Below the pieces are notes generated by a model that saw only the letters and a program-made list of their open reading frames with translations, was not told the DNA's origin and did not search any database. Below are positions 34,891-46,300 of a stretch of 64,000 nucleotides of DNA, piece after piece (the stretch's first letter is position 1; each line of letters opens with the position of its first letter). The position numbers were made by a program, and so were the translations under genes. Source of the DNA: Lactifluus volemus (lineage: Eukaryota; Basidiomycota; Agaricomycetes; Russulales; Russulaceae); assembly GCA_022376515.1 (NCBI GenBank), contig WTXI01000003.1:1426001-1490000 (forward strand), given 5' to 3'.

Positions 34891-36332
34891 ATGTCTTCTA
34901 CATCCAACCCGTAAGAGGCTCGGTTCACCGCCACAATTCGAGCATAGACACGACCAAATACGACGACTCGCAACAGGAGCGTGGAGGACAGATTGCCGAA
35001 CCACCCCTCAATGCAGAGAACGACTACTATACCCGATACCCGAACAGTTGGGCAAGGATTCGGTCAGTCACTGGATGTTTCATTGTTATGGTTCCTGATA
35101 CTGATGCACTTTGCAGCAATGTCATCCGCGAACCTGCCGCTGAGATGCTTGGAACTATGATGCTGACCCTCGTCGGTACTGCCGCCAATTGCCAGGTCGT
35201 CCTCACTTCGAACACTGGTGTTGCTTCATCTCCAAAGGGAGATTATCTTTCCATCTGCTTCGGATGGGCTTGCAGTTTGTCACTTACCTATATCCTTCGT
35301 TTCTCTACTCAGTAGCATCAATCATCTAGGTGTTTCCCTAGGTGTCTGGATCTCTGGAGGTGTCTCTGGAGGCCACGTCAACCCTGTGGTATGACCCTTC
35401 TTCCGAGTTTTCCCTCCTCCGACTCAGAACACAATCACACAGGTGACTTTATGCATGGCCATTTTTAGGGGCTTTCCATGGCGCAAGGTTCCTGGTTATG
35501 TTCTTGGACAACTCATCGGAGCTTGGGCAGGGGCACTGCTCGTCTTTGCAAACTACTTCCATGCCATCGACATTGTTGAGGGCGGGAAAGGTAAACGTAC
35601 ACTCGCGACCGGCTCACTCTTTGGAACTTACGCGGTTCGTCTCGCTTAATCCCACGTGATCCATCTTATCCTTTCACTAGCTTGATTACATGCCTTCCGC
35701 AAACTGCTTTTTCGACGAGGTAAGTGTCGAGTCGGGGTATGATAAGTTGGCCTAACTAATGGGACCAAGTTTCTCGGCACTTTCATCCTCCTGTTAGTAC
35801 TTTTTGCAGTCACCGACAAAAAAAATGGCCCCCCGCCCGCTGGTCTCGTTCCACTAGTCGTGTTTATCATCTTTCTTGCGATCTCTGTGGCATTCGGGGC
35901 GCAGACAGGCATGTTTTCCTAGTTTTCAGCCATTCCTCTTTAACAATAATCTGTTTAGGATTTGCCGTCAATCCTGCACGTGATCTTGGACCTCGCATCA
36001 TGACCGCAATGGTTGGCTACGGACGGGAAGGTACAGTAGTATTAAAGATTTACTGTAGTCGCCCTGTCTAATCTGTCTTTACCGCAGTCTTCAATTCCGC
36101 AACCAATATTGGCTCTGGTCCCCTATTTTTGGCTCGGTGTGCGGCGGGATAGTTGCTAGCTTTATCTATGATGCCCTCATCTACCTTGGTCCAGAAAGCT
36201 TTTTCAATACCCCGTGAGCGTCTAGTACTTCATCAGATCTTTCTTTAACACATCTCAACCAGTAATGAAGCAGCCTATAACGCTCGCAAAGGTGCCACTA
36301 TACAGGGCCCTTCTGGTTCCAATGAAGTTTAA
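34891..36332 (+). pseudogene. Aquaglyceroporin copy 3, with two apparent frameshifts
   Basis: Same exon-intron plan as copies 1 and 2. Pore loops are GGVSGGHVNPVVTL and GFAVNPARDLGPR, and the helix [20 protein letters not shown] is intact. The ATG at 34891 (aligned with the start of the other copies) runs into TAA after seven codons; one added base at about 34910 would join it to the conserved N-terminal frame ending YYTRYPNSWARIR. A second missing base near 36093 disrupts the last helix (FRNQYWLWSP is readable only after a frame change). The C-terminus then reads NEAAYNARKGATIQGPSGSN, ending at 36332. As in copy 1, the intron before the second NPA has a GC donor. Pseudogene or assembly artefact. 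Confidence 0.65.
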
Positions 36333-36428
36333 GAATAACTGGGTGAAGGGCAATAGTTCCCACGTTCAGATTTGGAATATGCGAGAGTGATTAGATAATC
36401 ATGTATTATTCTTTCGGTGTCAAATGAT

Positions 36429-38136
36429 ATGTCGTCGACTGGGAAAGGTTCCAGCAGTTCAACCATGTCCTCAAGTCGGCGCTCGTCCACTAGCTCGATA
36501 GCTGGAGTGACCTCTCCCCTCATTGATCCACACCCCTCTCCCGAATTGGTCCTTGTCAACGAAGTTGACTCCCCAATGATGAGCTACATTTCTCTAGTGA
36601 CGATGAACACCCGACGGATTTTCTGCGCGACCCGACCGCCTTACAACCCCGTCTATCCTCCCCTTTCTCCCGTCGTTATCTTACTTTATCTTTCTGTCTT
36701 CCATCTCAAGTTGGGACCTATGTTCTTATCTATTAGCGACACGCCACTTTCTCAAACTCTGCCGGCACTGTTTGGATGCGCGATTTTTGCAGCATCCGCT
36801 CGACAAATGTGGTACCTCCTGGCCAGGTACCTTCGAAAGGTGGATACGGAGGATGTTATCTTGGATGTTTTTGCGAGGAGCCCTGGGGGCGTACAAGGCT
36901 CCTTCGCACCATCGTCAGGTTTGGGACGTCTACTATGCGGGTTCTGCTGGCTTCTGTCTCCCTTCGTGGTTCGTCAAACCCCTTTCTTTCCCCTTGTGCC
37001 TAGAAAAGCTCACGTGTCATAGTCGCGGTGGATGCCCTTTTCCCCCTCATCCCCGCACGCTTTCACACCGTCGCTCGAGGTGTCCTCACCGCTGCTCTTG
37101 CTCTGGTGCTGCTTCCTCTGTATGCAGCACCATCGCTTACTGCCAAGCGGATAGTATATGCAACTTGGGCGTCACTTTTCGCTTACATAACATGGCTGGC
37201 CGCGGTGTCGTACTCCCGCGTGAAGGGAATATCTGCGGACATTCCTTGGCAAAGTCCTGGTATCCTCTGGCAAGGAATCAGTTAAGTTCTTCGTACTGGT
37301 GCTTGTAATAATGCGTTGTTCATCATATCCACAGCCTCTATTGCATTCATTTTCTCGGCTTCGTGGACTCTCCCTCTGTACGCGTCCCATAGGGCTTCGC
37401 TGCCCCCCGCAGTCACGAAGCGACCCCGTCGCCGTTCTTTTAAAGTGTTGATCACCACTAGTGTTTCAGTCACTGTCGCGCTCGTTTTACCTCTATGTCT
37501 GTTTTCCACGTCTACCGCACCCGTAAGCACACCACGGCCTCGTCTGACACTGAGCCCAGATCTCACCAGTTCTGAAACACAGAGTATTCCAGAGAAACGA
37601 GAAAATGCCATCATAGCCATATCGAGCGCAGCTAACCTTATACTAACCATACCTGCGTTACTTATCACTGCCCCACCAATATCCCTGCCGTGCGCCGGCC
37701 GCGGAGTAACAAGTCTAACTATCTCTAAGGTTATCATATATGTAGTTACCACCGTGCTCTCATTACTACCGAATGGGGCAACCATTGTCCTGGGAGATAT
37801 CCTGCTTATTCTTTCATTATTGAGCACATACGTGCTCCCTGGTAAGTCTTCACGAAAACTTTGCTATGCATACTTTATATAACCGATCGTCTTCCAGCTG
37901 TCCTACACATAACTGTACATTACTTCAAGCGTCCTTTGTCTATTGTGCTACCCACATCAGCTATGCGTACCGAAGATGGTGAACGTGATGAGCTTCTCCA
38001 GCGTAAAGAACGGCACCTCCAGCGGAGAAGACTCGGTCGACGTATTGTATGGGATCTTATTGCGTGGATCTCAGTTTTTCCGTTAGGTGTTGGCGGATCA
38101 GTGTGGGCCGTCGGAAGGGTTCTAGGGAAGTGGTAG
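36429..38136 (+). CDS. Multi-pass membrane protein, possibly amino-acid-transporter-like
   Basis: The N-terminus of about 55 residues is Ser-rich (SSSSTMSSSRRSS). It is followed by about nine hydrophobic helices, including PLSPVVILLYLSVFHL, LPALFGCAIFAASARQMWYL, RGVLTAALALVLLPLYAA, SIAFIFSASWTLPLYASHR, ITTSVSVTVALVLPLCLF and IISKVIIYVVTTVLSLLP. The tail has a basic cluster (QRRRLGRR) and a last helix. The segment FIFSASWTLPLYAS faintly recalls the AAAP/SLC38 transporter family, but I would not assign substrate or direction. Introns lie at about 36842-36879 (only 38 nt), 36968-37020, 37283-37334 and 37842-37898. Start taken at the first in-frame ATG (36429). It sits just after aquaporin copy 3, back in single-copy sequence. 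Confidence 0.6.
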
Positions 38137-38347
38137 GTAAGCGGTATTGGACGCCTTGTCTGTACACGTAGTTTCACCGGTTTTCTATCTGTCCAAACTA
38201 GCGGTAGCTGTAGCTATGAGCAGAATTCCATAACTCCTCGTCGTCCTGTTGCTGGGGTAATTTCGTGCATGACAATTACAGCGAGATGGTTTCCCGAAAG
38301 GGGCACGTGAGAACTTGTGAATCGTCTGTACTACAACCCTCACTGTT

Positions 38348-38375
38348 GTTGAACGTTGAACGTTGAACGTTGAAC
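38348..38375 (+). repeat. Four tandem copies of a 7-bp unit
   Basis: GTTGAAC is repeated four times perfectly, ending 24 bases before the start codon of the homeodomain gene, so it lies in its 5' UTR or core promoter. Confidence 0.9.
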
Positions 38376-38399
38376 ATCGGGTACCTAGGCAATCGGCTT

Positions 38400-39792
38400 A
38401 TGGACTCCAGCATGCCCGTTTCTTTACATTCCACACGGCCGAGTAGTAAACGCGGCGAGTCGCGGCTGGTCGCGGAGGAGTGGCAACTACAGATCCTCCG
38501 GGAGCTACACCAAAAACAGCCACATCCGAGCATCGAACAAAGGAGGTTACTAGCAACTCAGACAGGGCTGTGAGTACTCCGATTTTCGAAGGCTTTGCAC
38601 TTTTGAATCTTTTTTTACGAGCTTAGCAACGTCAAATGGATCGCCAACTGGTTCAAGAGGGTGAACAGAACTCCCAGGAAGAAAGTGGAAAGCTTGGCGA
38701 ACGGTGCACCTTCTCAACCTCAGGCTGCGGCGACATCTTGTAGCGTGTCTGGTCATTCTTTGAAGCCGGCGAGCGTCGCGGAACCAAGGTCGTCTGAAGG
38801 AACTCCGTCCGAAGCTGTGGCCAACTCTTCATTGTCTGGTGTCGTGTCTGACAGTGCGAGGTCTACTAGTCCTCACAGTTCCACGCAGCCTTGGGAACAC
38901 CCTATCATAACATCTGAGTTGCAAGAGAACGTGAACCGGGAGCGCACCGTATTTTGTTCTCATTCGCAGGGTGCATCTCCAGCCCTTCAAGTCACCTCGA
39001 ACTCTTCTTTCCAGCATATCTCTCCCCTCGGTAGCACGATTTCTCACCCTGCGACCCACGTGGCCGTCGTACTGAGCCCGAGCCTATATTCACCCTCGTT
39101 ATCACGATCAGGATGTCAGCGCCAGGCGCCAGGTCTAGCGCTTCCTGAAGGGCTACTTCTCAGCATGACCCGAATCTTCCAACTCTGGAGGCGACGCGCA
39201 TGCATTCAGGTAGCTCTGTCATCTCAATCGTGTCGCGCCCGCGCCCGGCGCGCCACCGCCGCAGTCTCCTCTGGCTCCGCTTCCCAGCATGTACTGGTTT
39301 CTGTTCGACAATGACGGTAACTCAGCTGGTCCATACAGGGATGAAGATGCGCCGGCGACCCGTCTAGGCTACTACCAGGTAACGGCGCCACTGCGAACCC
39401 CACGCCGATCTCGTTCTTAGCCAAATGGGAAGACATGCTCGTACTGGAACGCCGAATCCGTTCGTCCTTTGACGCGAACTTGCAGCATATGAAGCAAGCA
39501 CAGCTTCTGGAACTTGGCCAGATAAAACAGGGCGACCAAGTAAACGAGTCGGGTAAGTTTTTTTTTTTTATTAATTTTTTTTTATTGGGTTGTTTCGTTG
39601 TGGCGTTCTCGGGGCATTTGGATCAAGTCGGGCTTACACGTCCGTCGAGATCATAATATAGGGGAGAGCGCCTCAACCCGTCTCGATCACTCTCAAACTG
39701 CTGCTGGTGTGCCGGGTGAGCAGCGGTTGAGTCCGGCAAGCTCCATGTCAAGCATCTTTGGAGAACCACGCGACGAAGAGATTGCACCCTGA
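38400..39792 (+). CDS. Homeodomain transcription factor
   Basis: DNA-binding protein of the nucleus. Exon 1 (38400-38569) and exon 2 (from 38627) join to a homeodomain near the N-terminus: helix 1 EEWQLQILRELHQK, helix 2 SIEQRRLLATQTG, helix 3 NVKWIANWFKRVNR, followed by a basic PRKK. Trp48-Phe49 are present, but the position of the normally invariant Asn51 seems to be Arg. The remainder (about 300 residues) is Ser/Pro-rich and probably disordered, with a short conserved-looking piece MYWFLFDNDG, then a helical stretch ERRIRSSFDANLQHMKQAQL and a C-terminus ending EPRDEEIAP. Further introns at about 39212-39268, 39400 and 39554-39660 are needed. It is not flanked by the mating-type A-locus markers expected for HD1/HD2 genes. 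Confidence 0.7.
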
Positions 39793-40175
39793 TCTGAACA
39801 CGGGGTCGAGTGAGCTCAATTGATGCTCCTCGACATGGAGGGGGGGGGATCATTGTCTCTTGGAAACGCTCGGAAGACCCATGATCTTATAATTGATCAT
39901 TTTTCAACGTTCTCTCTTTCTCTTTCAACTGCCGGACTATCGCACCGAGTATATCATACGTAATTGTATACCTCAGTACATCGTGCCTGCACTACAAAAA
40001 ATTGTTTTCATAAAATTGTAGCTACTCGAACAACAACCTCGCATGTACAGTACAAAGCCAACAAGACCCTATCAAACTTTTTTTGGCGACCCACGTCGAC
40101 TCGGGCCGGGGTGTGCTGTCGCAGTTGCCTGAATTGGCGGTGGCCTTTCCAAACTCTAAGACGCCGCACTGTGCG
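39793..40175. other. Spacer between convergent genes
   Basis: Holds the 3' ends of the homeodomain gene and of the DCAF4-like gene. A run of nine or ten G starts near 39840. No gene is recognised. Confidence 0.4.
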
Positions 40176-42049
40176 TCATGTTTCGTGTAAGAAGCGTCCT
40201 CCAAATATAAACCTGTGCAGCTTTGTTCCCGATGTAGCGAATAGGCACAGTTCCTGTCCGACTTGCGCGACCTCAAGTGAGGTGACCTTCTCCCCGAACT
40301 TTACCGAAAAGGGTGAAGCGTGATCACCCGCAGCTCGCGTCTGGGAAGAGCTAGAGATCTCCTGGGTAAGAGCCGCAAGACGGTCGGATGTGGACAGGAA
40401 GAAAGGGTCTCGCCAGTGAGGAGAGACCATCCCCGGATACGATTGTCAAGGCCCGCGGCAAATAGATAGTCCTGTGTCGGTGTGATGGCGTGCGGCTCGA
40501 GGAAGGAAAAAAAAACAACAGAACGTCAATGAATCTCTGAAAAGAAAAATTTAGGGGAGCGGAATGTTACTTACGAGGTTGGGCTGATATGAATTAACAT
40601 GTCCAGGTAAAGTCAAGAACGGCCGCGTCTCGCGTAAGTAGCGAACATCGAACAACTCGATCTGGTAAATCAAATCAGGTTAAGCGTTCAGGGGACGGGG
40701 AGCGGGTGACGGCAACCGGCGAAAAACGTACCGCTCCGCGTATGGTGCTAACCAAGAGCCGCCAGTCTTGGATAATATTCAGGTATGTGATCGAGTTGTT
40801 TGATTTGGCGAATACGTCGCCGAGAATGTTAAGCCCAGGCGACCGTGTACGAGTATCAAAGCGTCTGATAATGCCACTCCGAGAACCGGTATACACGAGA
40901 TTCTGTTGATATCGAAGTCAGCCGTATCACGAGATGGATGAGCCTGTGTACCTCCTCTTGATGTAGGGCGAAGACATCGCTTTGTGTTTCCAAGCGCCCA
41001 ATATCGCCCAAGTTTTCCACGTCTTGGATGAGCAGGGCGCGCTGTCGCACACCTGAATATCACCTGTGAGCTTTCGAAAGGGACTACAGGTAGATCATCG
41101 CCACCTAAAACGAGTCTGCGGTCTCGCAGATGGCTCGTCCAGATATCACACGCCAGTCGACGCGGTGGGGACAGCATCACAGTACTTCCATGGCAGTCAG
41201 GAAGGGAACATTACCCAGATGTTTCTCAAATCTTCTCACCGAGTTGAAGGCAAGTCATGAACGACTATTGTCGAGCCGAATGAGGTTGCGCTGGGCTTCA
41301 GTGAGTCTTGGCACGCATTACAGTTTGAAAGATTGCACGCTCACACCCATCGGGGGCCAGAGGAACAAATGGAAGAGATCTATGATTCGTCAAGAATGGA
41401 GGTTCAAGGTTCAACTCCGACTGCCCACAAACCCAAGACTCAAGATGATATCCTCGGTTCCATGAATGTTGCAGCAAATCACTTGGGATTGACAGAAAAT
41501 CATTGGCAGGGGATAAATCGGATGTATGTAGGACGCCATAGCAGTCACCAGCAGTGGACCATACATGGCCGTCGAAAGTCCCAGCCTGCCTCGTTTGTAA
41601 GCCGCGGCCGACGCGGCCACGTGAATCTTGAATTTTCAAAAAAGGGGTCGCGTACCGCAAACGCTGTGAGGGTCTGACCGGCGCAGATTGTGACGGGAAT
41701 AGCCTGATGTGCTATTGTGGCCTCGAGTTGAGCTGTCATCAATTGGCTAAAACATATGGCTAGTGAGGATCGGGGTAGCCAGTTGTTAGTGTGGTAAAAA
41801 AACAAACTGGATAACGGCAATTCTCTGCCTCGGACAACTTGCAAGACGAGAGAGCTGTAACGCATGCCAAACATTTGGGAACTGCCGAAGCGTGGGTGGA
41901 GGTGGCGTCGGTGGAGGAGAGGATGCTTCGGAGACGTGTGGATGTGCGGCTCTAGAGGGAGGTTCAGTTTTTGTTTCTGATCTTGAGGACAATGGGAAGT
42001 AACGATTCTTTGTTTCATCGAAATAGAATCCTAGGATCTCTTTAGGCAT
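40176..42049 (-). CDS. WD40-repeat protein, DCAF4 (WDR21)-like
   Basis: DCAF4 proteins are candidate substrate receptors of the DDB1-CUL4 ubiquitin ligase. The start at 42049 gives MPKEILGFYFDETKNRYFPL, which matches the short N-terminal signature of the family (Pro-Gly-Tyr/Phe-Tyr-x-Asp-x-x-Lys-Asn-Arg-Tyr-Phe). A Pro/Ser-rich linker follows. WD40-type strands are DIWTSHLRDRRLVLGG, LVYTGSRSGIIRRFDTRT, ITYLNIIQDWRLLVST and FAAGLDNRIRGW, in that order. The C-terminal exon ends TKLHRFIFGGRFLHET. Six or more introns are required. Parts between 41.2 and 41.7 kb switch frame in ways I could not fully resolve, so exon borders there are uncertain. It is convergent with the homeodomain gene. Confidence 0.6.
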
Positions 42050-43387
42050 CTTTAGGACAGAGAGCGGCCTGATGTATAGTGATGGTATCAAAAAGAGGTC
42101 TCGCTGGAGGTAGTTCACGGACACGTGTCTCCAGGAGTAAGCATCGTACGTAGCCCGGTTTGGAAAACGGATCGACAGCTGGCGCCGCGGTGGGTAGTTT
42201 GGTTTGTCTTACGTATATTCTATTGCATTTCATGGAGATTGATGGGGATCTGCGAGTTGACATGATAAACCTGCTTTGAAGCATGGGCATATCGTGCATT
42301 GCGGGCTTCAAGGGCGCTGAGCCCGAGCGTCATTTCTCCGTTCGGGTTTAACTACTGGTTTCAAATTTTGTGGCCGAGTCCGAATCCAATCACCGGACAA
42401 CAGCCGAACTACTATGAGTGACGACCGCTGAGGCACATTGTAAAGTAGGAAAGTATAAATTATGGCCATCCTGATACAAAGGGATCACGAAATTTGTATT
42501 GTCTCAAGTCTTTCTACGAGTTTTATTTTTATCACCGAGGACAAGTGACGTTGACTGAGGGGCATTATTAGCCGAGAAAGCATGACGTAAAACTTGAGTA
42601 GTCTACATCACCTACGAGCTGGTGTGGGTGTTTAGCTTATGGAGAAAGTATATACTGTTAGGATACAGTAAGTTACAGTACGTTGTCCTGATGATATCCA
42701 AGAGAAAATGGAAGAGCTGTCACGTTGCTTGGGATACCGGAGCGGAGGATTAGCGCTGTGTGCGCTAGAAGCCATGACATAAACATAAGAATTGAATTCA
42801 TTCTTTCATTCAGGGTCTGTTCACATCAAGCTAACCGCGTCTTTTTTTTTTCCCGTTACCTTTAGCCTACAGTGGACATGTGCATCGAATTGCCCCGCGA
42901 GGTTTCAGATTCAGGGTATGTAGAGTACGCGATTTATTAAATTGTTGATTCTCACTCTCATCCGCACCCTTTTTCTTTAGTTCCTCTCCTTTCCCCGCAT
43001 ACAACGTCGTACACCGTCGTTCTTGTAATCTTCTCTCTCACAACTGGGAATCCTCAGACTACTTCCTCGACAATTCTTGTCCCGTACGTTCCATTTTGCT
43101 TTCTATTAAACATATATTCTTGGGCTAGTCTCCCACCCACCACCTTGCATTACGCTCCCGCAGCGCGTAAACGCGTCTTGCTCGTGGTTATCTTGTCATA
43201 TACGTGTTTTGGACCACACCCGTGTTTACTAACCATGATTTGTTTTCCTAGTCCTCTCTTTCTTCCGTCGGATCCTCTCCCCTTCATCCCCATCTTTATC
43301 CGACGCGTCAATTTCCGACTTTGATACAAGTACCCCCCGCCTAAACCCTGAGCGATACTACCTATCCCATACCCAAAAAAGAACAGG
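42050..43387. other. Intergenic region, promoters of two divergent genes
   Basis: No coding sequence is recognised. The 300 bases before 43388 are CT-rich, as in long fungal 5' leaders. An alternative minus-strand start for the DCAF4-like gene near 42330 was considered but runs into stops. Confidence 0.4.
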
Positions 43388-46300
43388 ATGCCGAAAAAGC
43401 ATGCCTCCTTGCAGTCTATATCCATCCCTCCTTTTCTATCTTACCCAATCCCTTCACTTCCTGACACTCCTTCATTGTCCGCTCGTCCCTCCGCCCGCCT
43501 ACGCGCCCTATCAAGTTCTTCTCGCCTCACTCGCACTATCCCATCTTTCATACGGTTTTCCGAAGCTGCTGTTTCGGAACCAAGCTCCCCTCCTCCTGAT
43601 TTCTTACTTGACGATGACCCCTTCGCAAATTATACCGGTGCGAGTCCACTCCAACCTCACTACGGAACTTCAACTTCTCCACGGCATTCGAGGAGGACGT
43701 CCGTAAAGCAACCGCGTTCTCCTTTAGGAACTGAACCTTGCCCGGTCATTTCATTGTCTCCCTCTGATTCCTCATCTCAGTCCACCTCGTCCAGTCCGTC
43801 AGATTCTGGCACTGCTGAGATATCTCATCCGGCCCCACTTGCTAGTGGCCGGCAGCTTCGACCTGCATATACGCGACCAGCGTTTGCCCCACGACCCTCG
43901 CTTCCAACTTTGGATACACTCGCTCAATCAGACTTTATTTACTCCATCAAAGTATGTGACCTTCCTTCTCAATGTTCTGGTCAGTTGACGTGCCGTCAGA
44001 CTCGAAAAGGGACGCTAGGCGCGCGCCTTCCACTCGAACCCTGGGATGTGAGCGCCGGACAGGATGTGTGTTGGAGCAAATTCCGTCTATTCTGGGTCCT
44101 GAACATACCACAGAACTTCCTCATATCTCAGAGTTCCCACCTAGCCCGGAATCGTTGGTCGTTGTGAATGAAGACATCCATACTGGTGACAGCCCAGACG
44201 TGACAGCTGACGCATTCAAGCACGAGGATATACATATTCCGGACAGTGAGGCAACACTTATTCGGTCTCCCACTTCCCTTGAACCTGGCCATGAAGATGC
44301 TCCCACACGTTCTCGCCGTTATTCGAAGCCCTCGCAGGTCCCTCACCACCCACTCTTTCCCGTTCATCGTCATCGTCTTCCACTTCCTCCGTACCTGCCT
44401 TTCTCCTGATTTCCAGACGCAATCCCCCACACGGAGCCCAAATCGGGTTTCATCCGAAGAATCCGCGTCTGTTGATCTCAGTTCTGACGATGACATAGTC
44501 TCTTCGCTATCCGAGTTACTCGAACTTGACATTCATGACTCACAGAATCTCGACTTGCTTGCGATGTCAGAAAGCTTGTCTGGAGCTGATAGCTTCCAAC
44601 CGGGTACCTCTGCCGGAACCGTACGCCCCTTGGTCAACTCGATAGTTTCTGCTTGCGTTTCCCCTTCTTTCGACGAAGATTGGACAACCACTCTCGGGGG
44701 CTATGTGACTCCAGACTTTGATGAGGCAGAGATCTTTGACGAATACGCTGAGAACTTCTACGGGGTCGTCGATGGTGATGACCAAGGGGATCGTAGTCGC
44801 AGAACAGCCAATGGCTATGAGGGGCGTCAGACCTCCAATGAACATCGAGGTGGTGGCCAAAATTCGGGACAAGTGAACGGTGGTGGCTCCAATGGTAATG
44901 GACGTGGTTTGACGGGCGGCAATCATGGTAGTGGAGGACGTGATGATCGCCGGAGGACGAACGTGATTGGAGGGCCACCTCGGCGTTCTCCACACCCAGT
45001 GACACGGAGAGCGAAGACAGCGACGAAGACGGAGCGCGCCCCTCAGCGCAGCGATCACCGGAATTCTCCACTTCGGGAGACGATGATATCCCCCTCGCGC
45101 AGAGAATTCCCACGGCATTGCGTGCTCAGCAAACAATCCGAAAGCAGGTGCGCGAAGAAAAGGACGAGCGCAAACGGCAGCGTGCCTTGAAGCGTCAACA
45201 GCAAAAGCAACAACAACAACAAGAAATTCACAATCAGACGTTACTGGGTGAGGAGCACCATGCGCAGAGAGGTCCTGGCCTTGCGCAAACATCCAACCTG
45301 TCCGTAGCTTCGTCGTCGCGCACGACTCGTCCTCGCACGAAAACGCTTCCCAGTAACACTTCGCAGCCTGTTGTTGCCAAGGATCTTGCAAGACGGCTGA
45401 GGGACCTCCAAGACTTGCCCGTTTCGCCGCCGTCCTTTGTGAACAAGCAACCGCTTCCGACATCAGACTCTGCTCCCCATCCGGGTCAAGTCACGCAGCG
45501 ATCTGAGGGTGATGCATGGATTCCGAGCGTGGGTGCTCAGGATAAGACCCTCCGGCCTATGCGGTCGTTTCATCGCCCAAGCACGGCGGATAGCGCGCGA
45601 GCGCAGCCTCTGAACCTACTTCCCCAATCCCATGATACATCTCAGCTTGGCCGCCGCGCGACTTCCGCCTCGCGCCCTGTCAGGCGGCATGACCATTCTG
45701 AGACATCTGCTCGTGCCACATCTGGTTCACTATCCAAAGCTTCTAGGCGTCCCCAAACAAGTGAATCATCAGCAACTTCCGTTCATCCTCCAGTCCTCGA
45801 ACGCATATCCCTGCCACATATATCTACCAATGTTTCGGACCCATCTCCGGTCCTCTCGGCCGTGCTGAGGGAAACAAAGCAGGTTTCCTGGCAGCAACGG
45901 ATATTTATTATGGATTTACAACGATTCAACACGGTTGTGATGAACCCGATGACGACTGCAAGGGATGTGATAGACGTCTTGGAAGCTCAAGGTCAATTAA
46001 CTGCCGGTCGGGCTGATGTGAGTGGGTGGATGTTGTTCGAGGTTTTCCAGGACTTTGGCATGGGTGAGTGCTGCCCCCGTTTGACAAAGTTGTCACCTTA
46101 ACAGTGGCTTGCAGAGAGACCGATTCGAAATTTCGAGGTTGTTCTGAGGTCATTAATTCTTGGGACAAGGACAAAAGTGTCAACGTTCTTGTAGCAAAGA
46201 ACACACCACTGGCAGCTCTGCTACATCCATCTGTAGGATTTCATCGTCTGTGCCATGTGACAAGACGAAACCTAACTGCTTCTTTCACAGGTCATGCCAT

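Noticed and set aside
38400..39792. Mating-type A-locus HD gene
   Set aside because: There is only one homeodomain gene, no divergent HD partner and no mitochondrial intermediate peptidase or beta-fg gene nearby.
44567..45463. 298-codon minus-strand frame
   Set aside because: Antisense to the RA-PH gene, with no motif; the plus strand has a consistent spliced frame with recognisable domains.
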